Source: Stromatinia cepivora
Lineage: Eukaryota > Ascomycota > Leotiomycetes > Helotiales > Sclerotiniaceae
Direction: 5' to 3'
DNA length: 64,000 nt
Assembly: GCA_014898415.1 (NCBI GenBank)
Contig: RCTD01000016.1
Location: 1,364,001-1,428,000, forward strand
Below are positions 33,145 through 45,720 of the stretch, one piece after another (position 1 is the first letter of the stretch; every line of letters begins with the position of its first letter). The notes beneath the pieces were generated by a model. That model worked only from the letters and a program-made list of their open reading frames with translations. It was not told the origin of the DNA and did no database searches. The translations under genes and the position numbers were made by a program.

Positions 33145-34701
33145 GTTACGCAATGTACATGTTGGTTTGAATCCGACCATTTGATATCATATTTTGATTT
33201 TTTAGGGGGGTTGACTTTTTCCTGTGGTATTGTGGAGAGAAGTATTATCCATTTAGGCAGGTGGGATGCGGCCGCTACGTCCGACTTTCCCACACCCAAC
33301 GCCGAACTTGAATACCTTCATCCTTTTTTTTCTTTTGGCTCGTTAGATTAGATTCCAAGTAGATAAATACCAGTAGACAGTATGTCATTGCTACCTTGAA
33401 CCCCTTCATAGTTTTGTTGTTTCTTTTTCGGCATGAGCTATCTGAATATATCCAGACAGACCACATACGCCCTTTCCACCCCATCCTAAAATCCCAATTT
33501 CCCAATACACACTCCTCATATCCAATCATCAAGAAAAATCTCCGTCCTCCACCTCCGCCTTTCTCACATCACGCAGCGCAATTCCGATACCCATCCCATT
33601 AACTAGGTAGTCAGTTCCCCATCGCCGCCCCACTAAACTCCACCCACCTACCCATAAATCTTAAATCCTAAAATCCTAAATATCCACAATTCCAATTAAG
33701 TAGACCCCACCCGGATTACGATAATTTCTCTCCATAACTAATATAATCTATATATCCGTATATAAAAAAGGATCCTGGAAATACAATTATGGATTGATTG
33801 ATTGATTGGATATGTAGGTGTGATTTGGTGAATAGATGGTGGATTGATCTGAGATCTTGGTTATCGGTGCTGGCGCGGACGTATATTGGAATGCGGGGGG
33901 AAATTCTTAATGAGCTTTTAAAAGTAAGATTTTAGGTGTGTTGGAGGCGTGATGTTGATTAAAGTTCGTGTTCAGTTGGAATATTTATTTTCTTGCGGAG
34001 AAATGGTAATATAATATATACCTAGTACCTAACTAGTGGTTGACTATATATTGCGAACCATACCTACCCACACAAGGAGCGATTGGATTTCCCCAACATG
34101 TACCCCTCCTACAATTTTGAATCTCGTCGAAGCAATACAGACCAAGAGTAATTACCTACTGCCCAGAACCCCGCCTGGTAATACCCCAGCATATAATTAT
34201 CCCAGTCCCAAAACACTAGATACATCATTCGAAAACATCGATTACCTACCTGCCTATCCGATAATTCTAATGTCTATAATTTTATTTCATATTTGCTAGA
34301 ATTTTAATAGATGATAATTTGGGGTATATACCGCATTATCTGTATAATTAAGGAGACCTCCGGTTCCTCACGATCAACACCGATGTAAATACAAATAGCA
34401 CATCCTATTCCTATTTCCCACGTCTATATGATATTTCTCACATATAAATCTCCACGAGAAATAGGTAACGTACAGAGCCGAATGGTTATTTGCCCTTTAC
34501 TATCGTTGAGAAGTTTCGAGGTAGGTAGGTGGGTAGTGCTTGGTTTCCGTATCCGTAGGTTAGAATCGGAGCTGTCGTTTATCGAATAATCTGAAAGGAT
34601 GTTAAATCATGGACCAGTTCATTAGATATCATTAGCACTCCTTCAAGATCTTGAGACTGGGTATAATACGAAGGGATAAGTGTACTTGATCCGATGGATC
34701 C
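33145..34701. other. intergenic region, no gene seen
   Basis: 1.56 kb without a recognisable gene. It is pyrimidine-rich at 33460-33720, then AT-rich, with a short GATT tandem at about 33793-33808. Confidence 0.55.
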
Positions 34702-35061
34702 ATGGTTCGGATAGTACGTTGCGTATTAATCTATGTCATCGTTCCACTCGAAGGAATTCGTACCGGCTATCCAACTCTCTGTGTTATATCAAAATCTTGC
34801 ATCTTTGGTTTTTTTGCGGCCGGAAATGTTGCATTTGCGTCTGAAATAACGAGTACTATTTCAATCGTCTTAATCGTTCTTTGCGTCGTCTTAGGTGCTG
34901 GCATTTTTGGTCGTATAGTTGCTTTGTGGATGACTTCCGAAATGATGGTGGATGATTCGTTTCTCCATCCCGTTGTGGAGATTCTTGGTTATGCTTTAGA
35001 GTATGTATCAAAGTTGCAGCGGAGAACGTTGCCTATGCTGTCGTCATGGTTGCGATACTAG
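34702..35061 (+). CDS. possible small hydrophobic protein, unrecognised
   Basis: An ATG-initiated frame of 119 aa with two hydrophobic stretches, at about residues 25-46 and 49-74 (…STISIVLIVLCVVLGAGIFG…), which could form membrane helices. No known family, no introns seen, and no supporting neighbour. It lies 260 bp from the 3' end of the convergent transporter gene. It may be a chance frame. Confidence 0.3.
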   Translation: MVRIVRCVLIYVIVPLEGIRTGYPTLCVISKSCIFGFFAAGNVAFASEITSTISIVLIVLCVVLGAGIFGRIVALWMTSEMMVDDSFLHPVVEILGYALEYVSKLQRRTLPMLSSWLRY

Positions 35062-35321
35062 ATACAACAGGTGATTTAGACGACTACTTTACTTGAAGTA
35101 CTTACTCCAGCCTTTCATATTTCGAGAGTAAGGCTTACTTAAAAGAATTGAGAGTGGATAAACGAGAGAAACTTTGTATATGCATCATACGCATCATTTC
35201 ATGATATATTGGTCTATATTCTCGCAATAAAATGAACTATTCCCTTTTAATCTAATATGTGGCCGTGGTCCGATATAAAATTCTGTCCTTCATAAATTCA
35301 TCATCAACTATAATTCATAAT

Positions 35322-36940
35322 TCAATCATCCCTCGTATATGTAGACCACTGTCTCCACTTCTCTCCATATCTCATAACCAATAATGGCACAGGTGCCACC
35401 ACCAGACATACTCCCGAAATGATCATAAATCCCCATCCATATCCAAGCTCATCAGTCAATGGTCCAACGACCAATGGTAAAAACGTACTCGTCAAACACC
35501 TCGTAATGAGTACGGCCGTCAAAGCACTTGCCGAATAGAGTCCAAACGCATCTACCACATAAGCCATAAGCGGAACCATGCCCGTTAAAATAGCAAAACC
35601 TTGGAGGCCGACCAAAAAAAGAAGCAAGGCAACTGGCCATTCATTTGCGGCAGTCCATCCAAAAAGAACGATGGAGATTGGAAGGATAAAAGCACTGATT
35701 ACAGTGAGAGGCATTCGGTACTCTGGATTTGATTTATTGTTGTTTTTAGTCCGGAAATAGATATAGATTCGGTCTATAAGCACATTGCAAACAAAGACGG
35801 CAATAGCTGATCCGACACCTATTTGTGTTAGTCAGATATATGGATTAGAAGTAATTTGATCAAATACTTACTAAAAGCGAAGAAAGAAGAACCAATTGTC
35901 GCCGGAGGAAACCCATAGACATTCTTTAGGACCTCGGGTAAGGTTGTCGACATAATGTAATAGAATGTAAACATAATTGCGCCATAGAACGACAAAATTT
36001 GCAGCACGAAAGATCCTCCAAATACAGCTGCAGGCCTTTTGATAGCCTTCCATATCGCAACCGCCGTATGTTCACACTCTTCCTCTACTACAGCTTTAAG
36101 TGCAAGATCGTCATTATCCTTTTGTAACCTTGTAATTCTTCGCTGCAAGATACGGGTCTTGTACGTCTCCCGGAGTAGGAAAACAAAACTAAGCTCACAA
36201 ACTCCAGCCATACCAGCCGCAAACCAAAGAACATTTCTCCACCCAATCGATTGAGCAATTGCTCCTGTGATAGCAGGTCCAATAGCACCACCTAAAAGTG
36301 GTGCAAGCATCAGTGTTGCCATTGCTGAACCTCTTTGGTCAGGTGGTAACATATCGCCAATGATGGCCGGATTGAGGACATTAGACGCAACAGCGCAACC
36401 AGTCATGAATCTTGACAAAATGAACAGATGAGATGTTTGACTACTGGCTGCAACGACTGTCCAGATGATAAAAAGAACATTTGCAACGTTAAAAACGGCC
36501 GCTCGACCATAGACTTCGGAAAGTGGGGCAATGAGTAAAGGACCAGCTGCTTCTCCGAGTTCCCAAATGGTAACAAGAAGGACGGATGCGGATTTGGATT
36601 CTCGGCTCTCGAGATCAAGGATGATTTGTCTGGCGATAGGAACTACACCGATGCAGGTGAATGTACTGATGAAGAGTTAGAGATTGGATTCTTGGTTGAA
36701 CGTGGGGGTTGGATGAAATGCATACACTGTGAATGCCATGAATGCTAAAAGTAAAGTTACTCCATTGTGATAAGCTTTTGGCCATTCTAATGGATTTTCC
36801 GGATCTCCACCGGGATTGAAATCAATTCTATGATCAAAAGAATCATCATTTGGAATGTTCACATCGGGAATATATGGATATTGCCCGGCTGCGGTTGTAG
36901 GCGGCGGTACCGGTGCAAGGAGTGGCCGGGTCTCGTCCAT
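35322..36940 (-). CDS. MFS transporter, DHA1-like drug/polyamine:H+ antiporter type
   Basis: Three exons on the minus strand: 36940-36726, 36665-35872, 35818-35322; 501 aa. Intron 1 (60 nt; GTATGC, ATCAG) is phase 2 and intron 2 (53 nt; GTAAGT, CTGAC branch, ATAG) is phase 1. The hydrophilic N terminus (DETRPLL…NPLEWPKAY) is typical of fungal DHA1 transporters. PLSEVYGR fits the MFS motif A in the loop 2-3, and RFMTGCAVASNVLNPAIIGDMLPPDQRG covers helix 4 and the following loop. Twelve membrane helices are expected. The N-terminal acidic DETRPLL motif resembles a vacuolar sorting dileucine, an inference only. Substrate unknown. The promoter region is interrupted about 100 bp upstream by a Fot1/pogo element. 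Confidence 0.93.
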
Positions 36941-37037
36941 CAGATGGTATATAATGTAGGTGAGTGAAGTAGACCAAAAATGGGTGGTGTATAGAAAAAT
37001 TGAGGTTACTAGAATTCTCCAGTTACTCCTTATATAT

Positions 37038-37082
37038 ATATAACCGATTTCCCTACATCATGCACGACCCCACATCTTGCAC
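37038..37082 (+). repeat. left terminal inverted repeat of the Fot1/pogo element
   Basis: 45 bp; pairs with 39188-39232 with a single mismatch (CATCATGC against CATCGTGC). Confidence 0.92.
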
Positions 37083-37113
37083 GCACTTTTAATTTTATAA
37101 AATATCAATTACT

Positions 37114-39030
37114 ATGGATGGATATAGCGATGATATACCTTCAGAGGCCTGTATAGAGCTTGCATTAGCTCAAATTAAAAAGGAAGAGTATTCTAAATAT
37201 ACTCAAATAACAAATTTCTTCAAAATCAATCGTTCAATACTTTTTCGGCGTTATAAAGGCAAAACTACCTCCTGCAGTATTGTATATATTGAAACTCATT
37301 AATCTTTTTCAAAAGAGCAAGAAGAAATTTTAATTGATCAAATTAATAAATTGATATAAAGATCTATACCCTTTACAAATTGTATAATCAAAAACCTTGT
37401 GGAAAAGATTATAAACCGTTTTTTAGGGAAGAACTGAACAGTAAATTTCGTGAAAAAATATAAAACATATCTTCAAAGTCGGTATCTCTGATATATTGAT
37501 AATTTATATATAAAAGCTGATAATGTTGTTGTATTTGAGTATTTTTATGATCTGGTTTGAATTATTTTGTATTGTTATTAAATTTTATTATTTAAAAAAA
37601 TTATATTAATATCTTTCTTTTTTTTATTTAGTTGATAAAAGTAATTATAAAATATAATATATTATCTAAGAATATATACAATTGGGATGAAAAGGGCTTT
37701 ATAATTGGTTTAAGGAGGATTATAAAGAGGATAATGAATGTTAATGTATATGATTATAATAGAGCTACGAAAGTTAAATAGAATAGATCGAAAGAGTTTA
37801 TTATCCTTTTAGTATATATATATATCGATGGTATAGTTATTCCATCTATTCTAATTTATAAAAGGGAATCTGGAGATCTACAGGATACATGGGTTAATGA
37901 GATAAGAATAAAGGATCAGGTTTATTTCGGAGCTTCAAGCAATGGATGGTTGTCGAATACATTTGGCCTCATTTAGTTTAATAAAATCTTTCAATGCTAT
38001 ACTTATTCAAAAACAAGGAAAGAATATCGTCTATTGATTATAGATAATCATTCTAATCATATAAATATAGAATTTATATCGAAATATAATGAATTGAAGA
38101 TCATTTTATTGATTCTCCCTTTCCATTCTATATATCGATTTCAACTTTTTGATATAAACTATTTTCTTCCTTTTTCGATGAATTATAATATAAAACTCAA
38201 TAATCTAATATACAAAAGCAAAAGTATTGTTGGAATATCGAAATATAATTTTTGGATGATATTTAAGATTGCTTAAATTCAATCTACTATTATTTATAAT
38301 ATCCTGAAATCTTTCGAAAAAGCCGGTATTTATCTTATAAATAAGAACATTACTATTCGCAATATCGAACCAGAACAAGCTTTTATATCATTTATATCGA
38401 TACAATTCACAGGGAATAAAATAAAGACATCATATACGATTAAAACTTTTCGTTATCTCAAATTAGAGTTTCGCCTCAAACAGGATCCCGATATCATTCA
38501 GAAACTTTTTAAGATCGTATTTATATATACAATTAATATTAATATCCAATTATATAAAGCAAAAGATCTAGAAGAAGTTTTGAAGATCGAAAGAAAGAAA
38601 AGAATCTATTCTAAATATTTAAATCTAATAAGGGAAAAGGGCAGAAATGCTTTTTTATATTCCCCCTTACAAATCGAAAAAATTAGAATCTATCAATCGA
38701 TAAAAGTATTAGCTATTGAATAGAAAAAGGAAATTAAAAAACAAAAGAAAACCGAAAAGAAAATTGAAAAGGAATAAAAAAATAAAACGATTAAAAAGAA
38801 AATAGTATAAAGGAAAATCGATTATCAAATTATATATAATACCAAAGAGGGGGTAAAAAGAGCTTGAAAATCATTAATATCTTTTATTAAAAGAATACAA
38901 ATAATTCAAAAACATTTTTCTATTATAGATTTAGTATCTCAAGAAACTATAAAAGATCATAACATTATAAAGATTGATAAATCAATAATGAAAGAAAAGA
39001 AAGGGGTATTACATTCAAAAGCTGGATGAT
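37114..39030 (+). pseudogene. pogo/Fot1-type transposase (HTH, CENP-B and DDE domains), inactivated
   Basis: The N-terminal part is open for 62 codons (MDGYSDDIPSEACIELALAQ…) and has the psq-type helix-turn-helix pattern (ITNFFKINRSILFRRY). After a stop the CENP-B-like half continues (EQEEILIDQINKL). A spacer at about 37558-37633 could be a decayed intron (…TTTAG). The DDE catalytic domain then shows NWDEKGFIIG, GDLQDTWV and LLIIDNHSNH, where live pogo elements have DEKGF, GDLQDTW and VDGHSSH, followed by LPFHSIYRFQLFDI. In-frame stops sit at expected Gln/Trp codons. The C-terminal Lys/Glu-rich tail persists to about 39030. Non-functional as read. Confidence 0.88.
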
Positions 39031-39187
39031 ATATCAAGGTTTCATCGAAATTGAAAATATAAAGGTTTTTTAATTCTATAAGATAATACTACATCTCTTT
39101 ATTACTCAAAAAGAATTATAGCTTTATATTTTATAATTTATAATTAATATCGAATTTTGAAGTAATCGTAATAGGAATATAAGGGGT

Positions 39188-39232
39188 GTGCAAGATGTGG
39201 GGTCGTGCACGATGTAGGGAAATCGGTTATAT
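39188..39232 (-). repeat. right terminal inverted repeat of the Fot1/pogo element
   Basis: Reverse complement of 37038-37082. Confidence 0.92.
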
Positions 39233-40246
39233 CTACATGTCGATATCAATTATGAATTTACTCGGCTATATTTATAATCTACTAAACTACATGTCGTCCC
39301 ACAAAGCCAAGGCCATTAGGGCGTAATGACAGCGAATAGCCATTAGCAATCATCAAGTCTGTGAGCCAAAAGTGGTGAGTCAAGCCACTTTCTTCTCCAG
39401 CCACAACCTAATAAAAACTTCCAGTACGGACTGAACTATAAAATAACCATATCAATATCATATCCACGAATCATTTTGATCACAATTCTACCCCCGTCGA
39501 CACTCCCTGATTTGCTGAGATGTTGTGACTGATTTTGGAACAAAAGATGTATCTACATCCACTTTCCTAGTCGACTTTGGAAGCACAGTACCGGGCTTCC
39601 TCTTTAGCCTTGATATAGCATCTAGACACTTCTTTGTTACCAATGGTGGTAGCGACAGGCTTTATCATCTCACAATACACAACAGGTTGCCAGCCAGATG
39701 TCAATGCGTTGCGGGGTATTGTGCAGGATCGCAAGAGTGCACAGCAGTGTTACTGGTGTATACTCGCTGGTGGCAGGTATTCAGGGTTTATGCAAATAGA
39801 TTAAGGGATACGTTGAGAGATGTCTTCTCTACATTTCTCATTTTGTTCTACTGCTCATGATCAAGAGTCCCCCCCCTTGCAGGAGTGAGCGTGTGTTGGG
39901 GTTATGGAGTTTCCAATGTGGGTCTAAGTGGACCGGCCATATGAGTGGAGTCAAAAATACTGCGGATAGTATCAATGATGACAGTGTTAATGATGGGAAA
40001 GTTTCTTTGAAGAGGATCTATATACATAAAAGAGTCATATTATTGAATTGGCTCTATATATAAATAACAGGAGCGAAATTAAAGAAATAAAAGTATGTGG
40101 TAGTAGATCAACACTCCATTCAATTGAACTAATAGCGGGCAAAATTATTATCTATGAAGGTAAATGCTACTTGACGAGCAAGCATGAAAATCCGAAATTT
40201 ATGTCAAAAGAAGAGAATGAATAAACGCAAAACGCAAAAAGAAATC
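39233..40246. other. no supported gene
   Basis: An open frame of 111 codons at 39525-39860 followed by another of 68 codons at 39857-40063 has normal composition, but no domain and no clear splice junction. Possibly a decayed gene. Confidence 0.5.
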
Positions 40247-40318
40247 GCCTCGGGAGGGTCTCGAACCCTCAACCTTGGGCTTAAAAGGCCCACGCGCTAA
40301 CCATTGTGCCACCGAGGC
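40247..40318 (-). tRNA. tRNA-Lys (UUU)
   Basis: On the minus strand: acceptor GCCTCGG/CCGAGGC pairs fully, D-arm GGCACAATGGTTAGCGC, anticodon stem TGGGC/GCCCA with loop CTTTTAA giving TTT, T-arm GAGGG-TTCGAGA-CCCTC. No intron. A typical eukaryotic tRNA-Lys. Confidence 0.96.
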
Positions 40319-42919
40319 AGATCATGTGACGTTCTGATTTGTCTTGTGAGGATCGCTTTAAGTAAAACTATATTGGGAACACAACAGTACGAGCAATATT
40401 TTTCTTACCACCATCATCCAAGGAGATGATTTTGATGGCTGGAGTTGCAATTGATGATTTGAAGATCACCGGGTAAATAGACATTGCTGTTATTTCCTCG
40501 ATGCCTTGTCAATAACTCATCATTTTCATCGTCATGAGAACATATTTATATGAGGCGGCATGGGTATATTGTGCGATGGGGAAAGCAACACTGCTTCCCG
40601 TGAACTCAAACCGCTTGAGATAAATTTCTGAAACACCCATAGGATGAGAATGTGACTTCTTATTTTGTCCATATTTTATTTTGCTGCTATCAATGTTCTA
40701 TAGCAATGCTGTCATTTCAACGGCTAGACTATTCATTGTATACTATGTGTATGAATTTTGCTCAAGCAGCTCTTAACTCAACGTGATTTCCTGGCTAGAT
40801 ACCGAGTATGTTGTATACTGAAAAGTAGCATATATATCTTTTCTTGTATTATCTGATAGTATGTAAAGATATGATAGAATTCTTGTATTCTTTATGAAAG
40901 GGTTTTTTTCTCTCGATTAGTCTTAATTCACTGACATTTTGTAGATTTTGTAGATATCTCGACAATTCCGTGATCAACAGATATGCAATTAAACATCATT
41001 AGCGCCATCCATATATAAAATATCTTCATTTTAGTTGAGCAAAGGATCTTCGATCTTCAAAACTGCGCTTCCAATAACTACCGGAGGCCCTGAGTGGAGT
41101 GCGAAAAGGATGCATATGGGATGAACACTCGAGTTTATTCGTTGTTCAAAATTGATGCCGGTATTCAAGCTCAATCAATTCTTGAATTCATCCTGAAGAT
41201 TTTGGTTCATCTCAGGGTCGTTACCTGATTGACTGCTCCAATCTATCTGATTTTTAAGTTTGAATTCACCTGAGCATTGGGTTTATGTCAATATCTAGAA
41301 TAATATCTGTCCCTTACAATATAGAGGATGAACAATTCTCGACTCCCCCAACGTATGGACATTCTTGCCTTTTCAAGGCTATCGGAATATCTTCTTAACT
41401 GAGTAAGCTTTGGAAGGTAAAAAAAAGGTCAATATTTCGATAGCTAATGAAAATCATCCCGGGATAATTGATATCATGATTTGGAGAAAACAAAAACAAG
41501 AGGGGACATTAATGGTTATGGAAATGGAATGAGAGAAAATTGGCACGTCAAAAAACCCTGGCGGCTAGGCAGAAGCCCCAATGTGAAATCGAAATCGAAA
41601 TTGAATTATTTGATGTTTGAGGTCATCTCATTCCTTAGTCAAATTTCATAGAGTAGCCTAACTAAAAAGCCAGGGAGAAGGCTATTCTCATTCTAGGCAC
41701 CTATGAATGAGCATAGGTGCCACTCAAACGTATAGATCGATGTAAACATATCTATCCCTAGTAATTCTCAATCACAGGGCTCCTACACATTCGATGTTTG
41801 ACTGCATGTCAACAATGACTCCATGAAGGAGTCCACGGACAAGTGGCCTGTGATTTACAATGAGTATTATAGATTGGAGAGGAAAAAGGAGAGGAGGTGG
41901 TCTCGAACCCTGAAAATCAAGTTGGGATTACTTCCAATAGCGGCGGCCTATGCGAGCTAAACATCTACTCGCTTCTTTCATAGGTTACTTATAACTTTGG
42001 TGAAGGGAAGAGAGTGACATGCCACTTTCGGACTGCTTTTTTTTTCATGATAGAGAGCATTCCTACGAAAAGAAGGGACACGCATAGCCGGGATTCCTCA
42101 AGGTCTTTCATGGTACCAGCTTTAGGTCTGCCCACCTGATTCAATGATATACAGTGGCAAACATTAGAAAGGTAATATTTTATTGGTTCTAATCCTGTAT
42201 TATTAAGGGCTTCAATAGCTATTCAATAATCCCAAAACAATGTTATTCTGACCTTTCTTTACATTTGTCAAGACTTTCCGCTGTGACAAAATAATAGGGG
42301 AACATGCTTGTTGGGTGCGCGGACCTACGGACCATATAGCTGGTTCATTTGACCAAATGTGGTTGTCTCTTTGTTTCAATGTGAAGAATGTAAGGGAGAA
42401 GTGCTGCATGTATAGTATGTATGCTTCACCATAATTTGACCTGTCTGCTACCTCAAATCGAACTTTTCAACAAAGAGACGGAGTCCATTTATCAACGTGT
42501 CCAAAAATCTATCAACAGACGCTCAATGATCAATGAGCCTGCCTTACACGAAACATGAATACCGATTCTTTTGTATCGTTATCGTGTGGCAAGGTTTGGA
42601 TAAGCGTTAATTTCATAAGTAAGGTAGGGTATTGGATGCGGTAAGCTACTGTGGCTTGGTTACTGAAGGCACCATCACGAGAAGATCTCAGGGTCACACT
42701 GAGCAGATCCTTAATTCGGGCAGGCAAATGACTGAATTGAAAGGAAAGATAACTAATAACTAATTAATGGAGAGCCAGCTTGCACGTAATGTGGATTTGG
42801 TCATAAGTAGATTGGTGGTTGTGCTTTTTGAAAGGAAAAACAACTTTTCATTCCGAGTAGGAGTCCTGAAAATCAACATGAAAAAAGATCCTCCTCCTCA
42901 TCCACTAATCCACTACGGA
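40319..42919. other. 2.6-kb gene-free stretch with a tRNA-like remnant
   Basis: No protein-coding frame with recognisable features. At about 41897-41990 (minus strand) a B-box-like GGTTCGAGACC and a weak A-box-like TAGCTCGCATAGG occur, but the stems do not pair well. Confidence 0.5.
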
Positions 42920-44113
42920 TCATGCAGGGATAACAGTAGCACCATACTTCCATTTCCCGTTGGAATACACCATCGTGCCCACATCATTCTCAGGTTGCTT
43001 CTTCCTGTAGAACAAGGTAATCTCATTCCTTTCTGATGTACAGCCCAACTTCGAGCCTGAGAAGAAGTCGGTCACATCGTCCTGTTTCTTACCATCCTTA
43101 TAGTGCATGATCTTGTGCTTGTTGTTTTTGTCAAATCCAGCAAAGAATAGATGGACGCATCCGTCCTTGGTCATGGTGCAGGCAAGTGGTGTTGGGTTTT
43201 GATATGGGGGCTGAACCTCCTCTTTCTTGACGTAGACGCCTTGATCTGTAGAACAATTAGCTTAGAAATCATTGTCACATTGGCACGGGAACATTGCTTA
43301 CCATGCCAGTCACCATCTTTATACTCATATAGACAGATGCTGCCGTCACGATGCTGGAAAAATACCTGAACAGAAGGTAAGTGAGTGAATTTAGGAATAG
43401 ATATAAATATAGGGAAAAATTGATGACCCACTTTGATGTTCTTGTTCGAGATCTCGCAGGCTAGAGAGGTTCCCTGAAGCGCCTCGTCCTGTTTCTCATG
43501 AAGAATTCTCTGGAAATACCAATCCTTCCCTTCTGAACGTCGAATTTCAGCAATGCCAACTTCGCCATTTTGTTCTCTTTGATTGGATTTAGTCAACTCA
43601 CAAAACCAAGATATAGATTATGACTCACTGTGTAAAGTAAACCCACTGCGATCCATTCACATTCCAGCTGCTATTTTCATTGAATGCTCCACCTGTTAAT
43701 CTTGAGATTAGATCTGGGCGTTTCTTGATATCATCAGGAACCTTGACATCCGTCCAAATTGGTGTTTTCCCCTCTAAATGCTTGACTTTCTCCATCAATT
43801 GTCTATCCTTGTTCATATAAAGAACGTGAATCTGCAATTTGTCAGCCAATATAGGAATGAACATCGAAAACCCAAAACGTACTGTGGGTCCCTTCTGGAA
43901 GCCTGGGTCTTTGTCTACATAGTAGCATATCATCGGAGAGCCGCTGATCTGTGCATCTTGAGCGATGATGGAATCTTGAAAAACCCAAATGCTACCACCA
44001 TCTGGAGATCGCGCTTCACGGATTACGTTTGTAGGGTAGGGTTCCTGGAACATGAGATGCAAAATATCATCAGGGGCAGAAGTGCAAGCAAGCTCTGTGG
44101 TTTCAAGAGACAT
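42920..44113 (-). CDS. lectin-like beta-propeller protein
   Basis: Four exons on the minus strand: 44113-43629, 43576-43432, 43365-43302, 43245-42920; 339 aa. Introns are 52, 66, 64-65 region and 56 nt class (43628-43577, 43431-43366, 43301-43246), with donors GTGAGT, GTGGGT, GTAAGC; phases 2, 0 and 1 are consistent. The protein has five or six repeated strand clusters ending in motifs such as GSQWVYFTQ, VFFQHRDGSICLYEYKDGDW, VHLFFAGFDKNNKHKIMHYKDGK and ITLFYRKK…GTMVYSNGKW. This aromatic-x-D/G-x-I pattern is that of six-bladed fungal fucose-binding lectins (AAL type, PF07938) and related propellers. No signal peptide, as usual for AAL lectins. The sugar-binding Arg/Glu/Trp sets could not be verified blade by blade, so the lectin assignment is moderate. 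Confidence 0.75.
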
Positions 44114-44203
44114 TGTAGCGTTATTGATGGAATCAACTCAGGTTAAATTGATATGAAAATGAATAAAGATAGATATCGAAGCTTTGTTCATTCTTTCACA
44201 GAA

Positions 44204-44222
44204 ATCCAAAGGGTATATATAG
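44204..44222 (-). promoter_or_regulatory. TATA-box candidate of the lectin-like gene
   Basis: On the minus strand CTATATATACCC lies about 95-105 nt upstream of the ATG at 44113, a plausible TATA position for this gene. Confidence 0.5.
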
Positions 44223-45720
44223 AGGATTTTGAATTGTCCAATGTTGAAGGTCTGCACCTTTCAGCCCGAGAGATGAGGGGAAATGTCTTGGCCTTTCAGC
44301 CGTACCATGGATTACAATTCATTCTTCTGTTTTCCTACATCATTTAATAAAGGTAACTACTTGCTCATTCTTAATATTGCAACTCATACTTCTCCTACTA
44401 CAAGATCTAAACCCCATATTCTCCTCATCTTTCCCTCATTTTCTCTTTGGCTTAACCTGATCATACGATACTACAGACAATCAAATTTGCTCTCACAATC
44501 ACGATATTACTTGTGGATGCTTTGGGAATGCTGGCTTCTTCATGCAACCAGGTTTGAATCAACACTATGAACAAGCCGAGAAGGCTCATAAGATCGTATT
44601 CAAATGAGGGGCAAATGCATACACGAAGATGTTGAATGGTTTCCCTTCATCTCTCGGGCTGGTTCCAAAAGTTCGGTTGCCAATGGAATGTCCGCTTTTT
44701 ATTGATGGTGATATTCAACTGCAGGATGATATTGAAATTACAGAAGTGAGGTCTTTAAAAGTCTCCCATTACTATGTTCAACCTTTACATTTTCTTGCCC
44801 CGCATTATTATAGCAAACTCAAGGCTTTTGCCCAACCTTAGAAAAATGCTGCAATACCCTGATATATAAAGTAATGGAGATAATTCGGTCCCATTTATAT
44901 AAAAGTTTTATAGAATTTTGTTCCCATCTCGAAGACAAACATTGACACACGGATTTGGCAAGGCTTGAGTCTGCCATTGTCGAAAAACGTTAAAACCACT
45001 AGTAATAAGAACGACGAAACAATAATCAATTGGTAGAGATGCAGATTGTCATGGTGTACAATCGAGGAGTGAGCTGACATCCACCGATGAAAGCCTCCTC
45101 TCGTGTATGTCGTGATACTAACTGATACCACTATGACTCGTATCATTGAGGAGAAATTGTCGTCATCAAAAGTTCTTCAATGCTAAAACGTTGGAGGCTT
45201 GACACACAGGAACTAGATATCGAGGCTTGGACATTTTAATGGTTGACTGCAACTTTAAATCTCCTCTTATCATATGTAATAAATGTACAGATATAACCTG
45301 CCGATATCATAATGAATGATTCAAATCACTTGAGATTTGTAAATCAATTATCATTATGTAATAGAATTGAAGTATCAAATCAAACAATTCGAAAGAACGG
45401 GAAAGAACGGCTCATAAATATTCACATGGTAAAGATTGTTTACACAACATTGAATTGGTGAAAGAGGGGAAAACGAAAGTACACTCCCGATTGGTGATTG
45501 GTGATTGGTAATGTAAGATACCTTTACTCACTTTGGACCACACTGGACCGGCACACCGCAGACGCACATTTGAATTATTTAGTGGTATTAATTCGAAATC
45601 AAGAGGTCTTTATCTTGTTTCGATAGAATCTATATATTTTTCTTTGGTGGGCGAACATCTTAGATCTAATCCTCTTTTATATTACAAAAACACTTATACT
45701 CATATATATAACTAGCTTCC
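44223..45720. other. intergenic region, no supported gene
   Basis: Several frames of 60-95 codons occur (44283-44570, 44629-44841, 44895-45146), none with a recognisable pattern. The boundary to the AT-rich repeat block is near 45715. Confidence 0.5.

Larger units (their letters stand above)
37038..39232 (+). mobile_element. Fot1/pogo-type DNA transposon, RIP-mutated
   Basis: A 2.2-kb element flanked by about 45-bp terminal inverted repeats: left 37038-37082 and right 39188-39232 (reverse complement). The ends begin ATATAACCGATTTCCCTACA and match with one A/G difference over the repeat. The outermost TA on each side makes the exact TA target duplication ambiguous. The interior is AT-rich and holds one decayed transposase. 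It lies between the transporter promoter and a gene-free region. Confidence 0.93.

Noticed and set aside
39525..40063. 111- and 68-codon frames as a two-exon gene
   Set aside because: They overlap by a few bases in different frames without a clean donor/acceptor pair, and no family is recognised.
41890..41990. possible additional tRNA on the minus strand
   Set aside because: B-box-like GGTTCGAGACC is present, but acceptor and T stems do not pair and no convincing anticodon arm is found. At best a remnant.
44283..45146. frames of 70-95 codons between the lectin-like gene and the retrotransposon nest
   Set aside because: No start context, domain or splice support, and they overlap on both strands.
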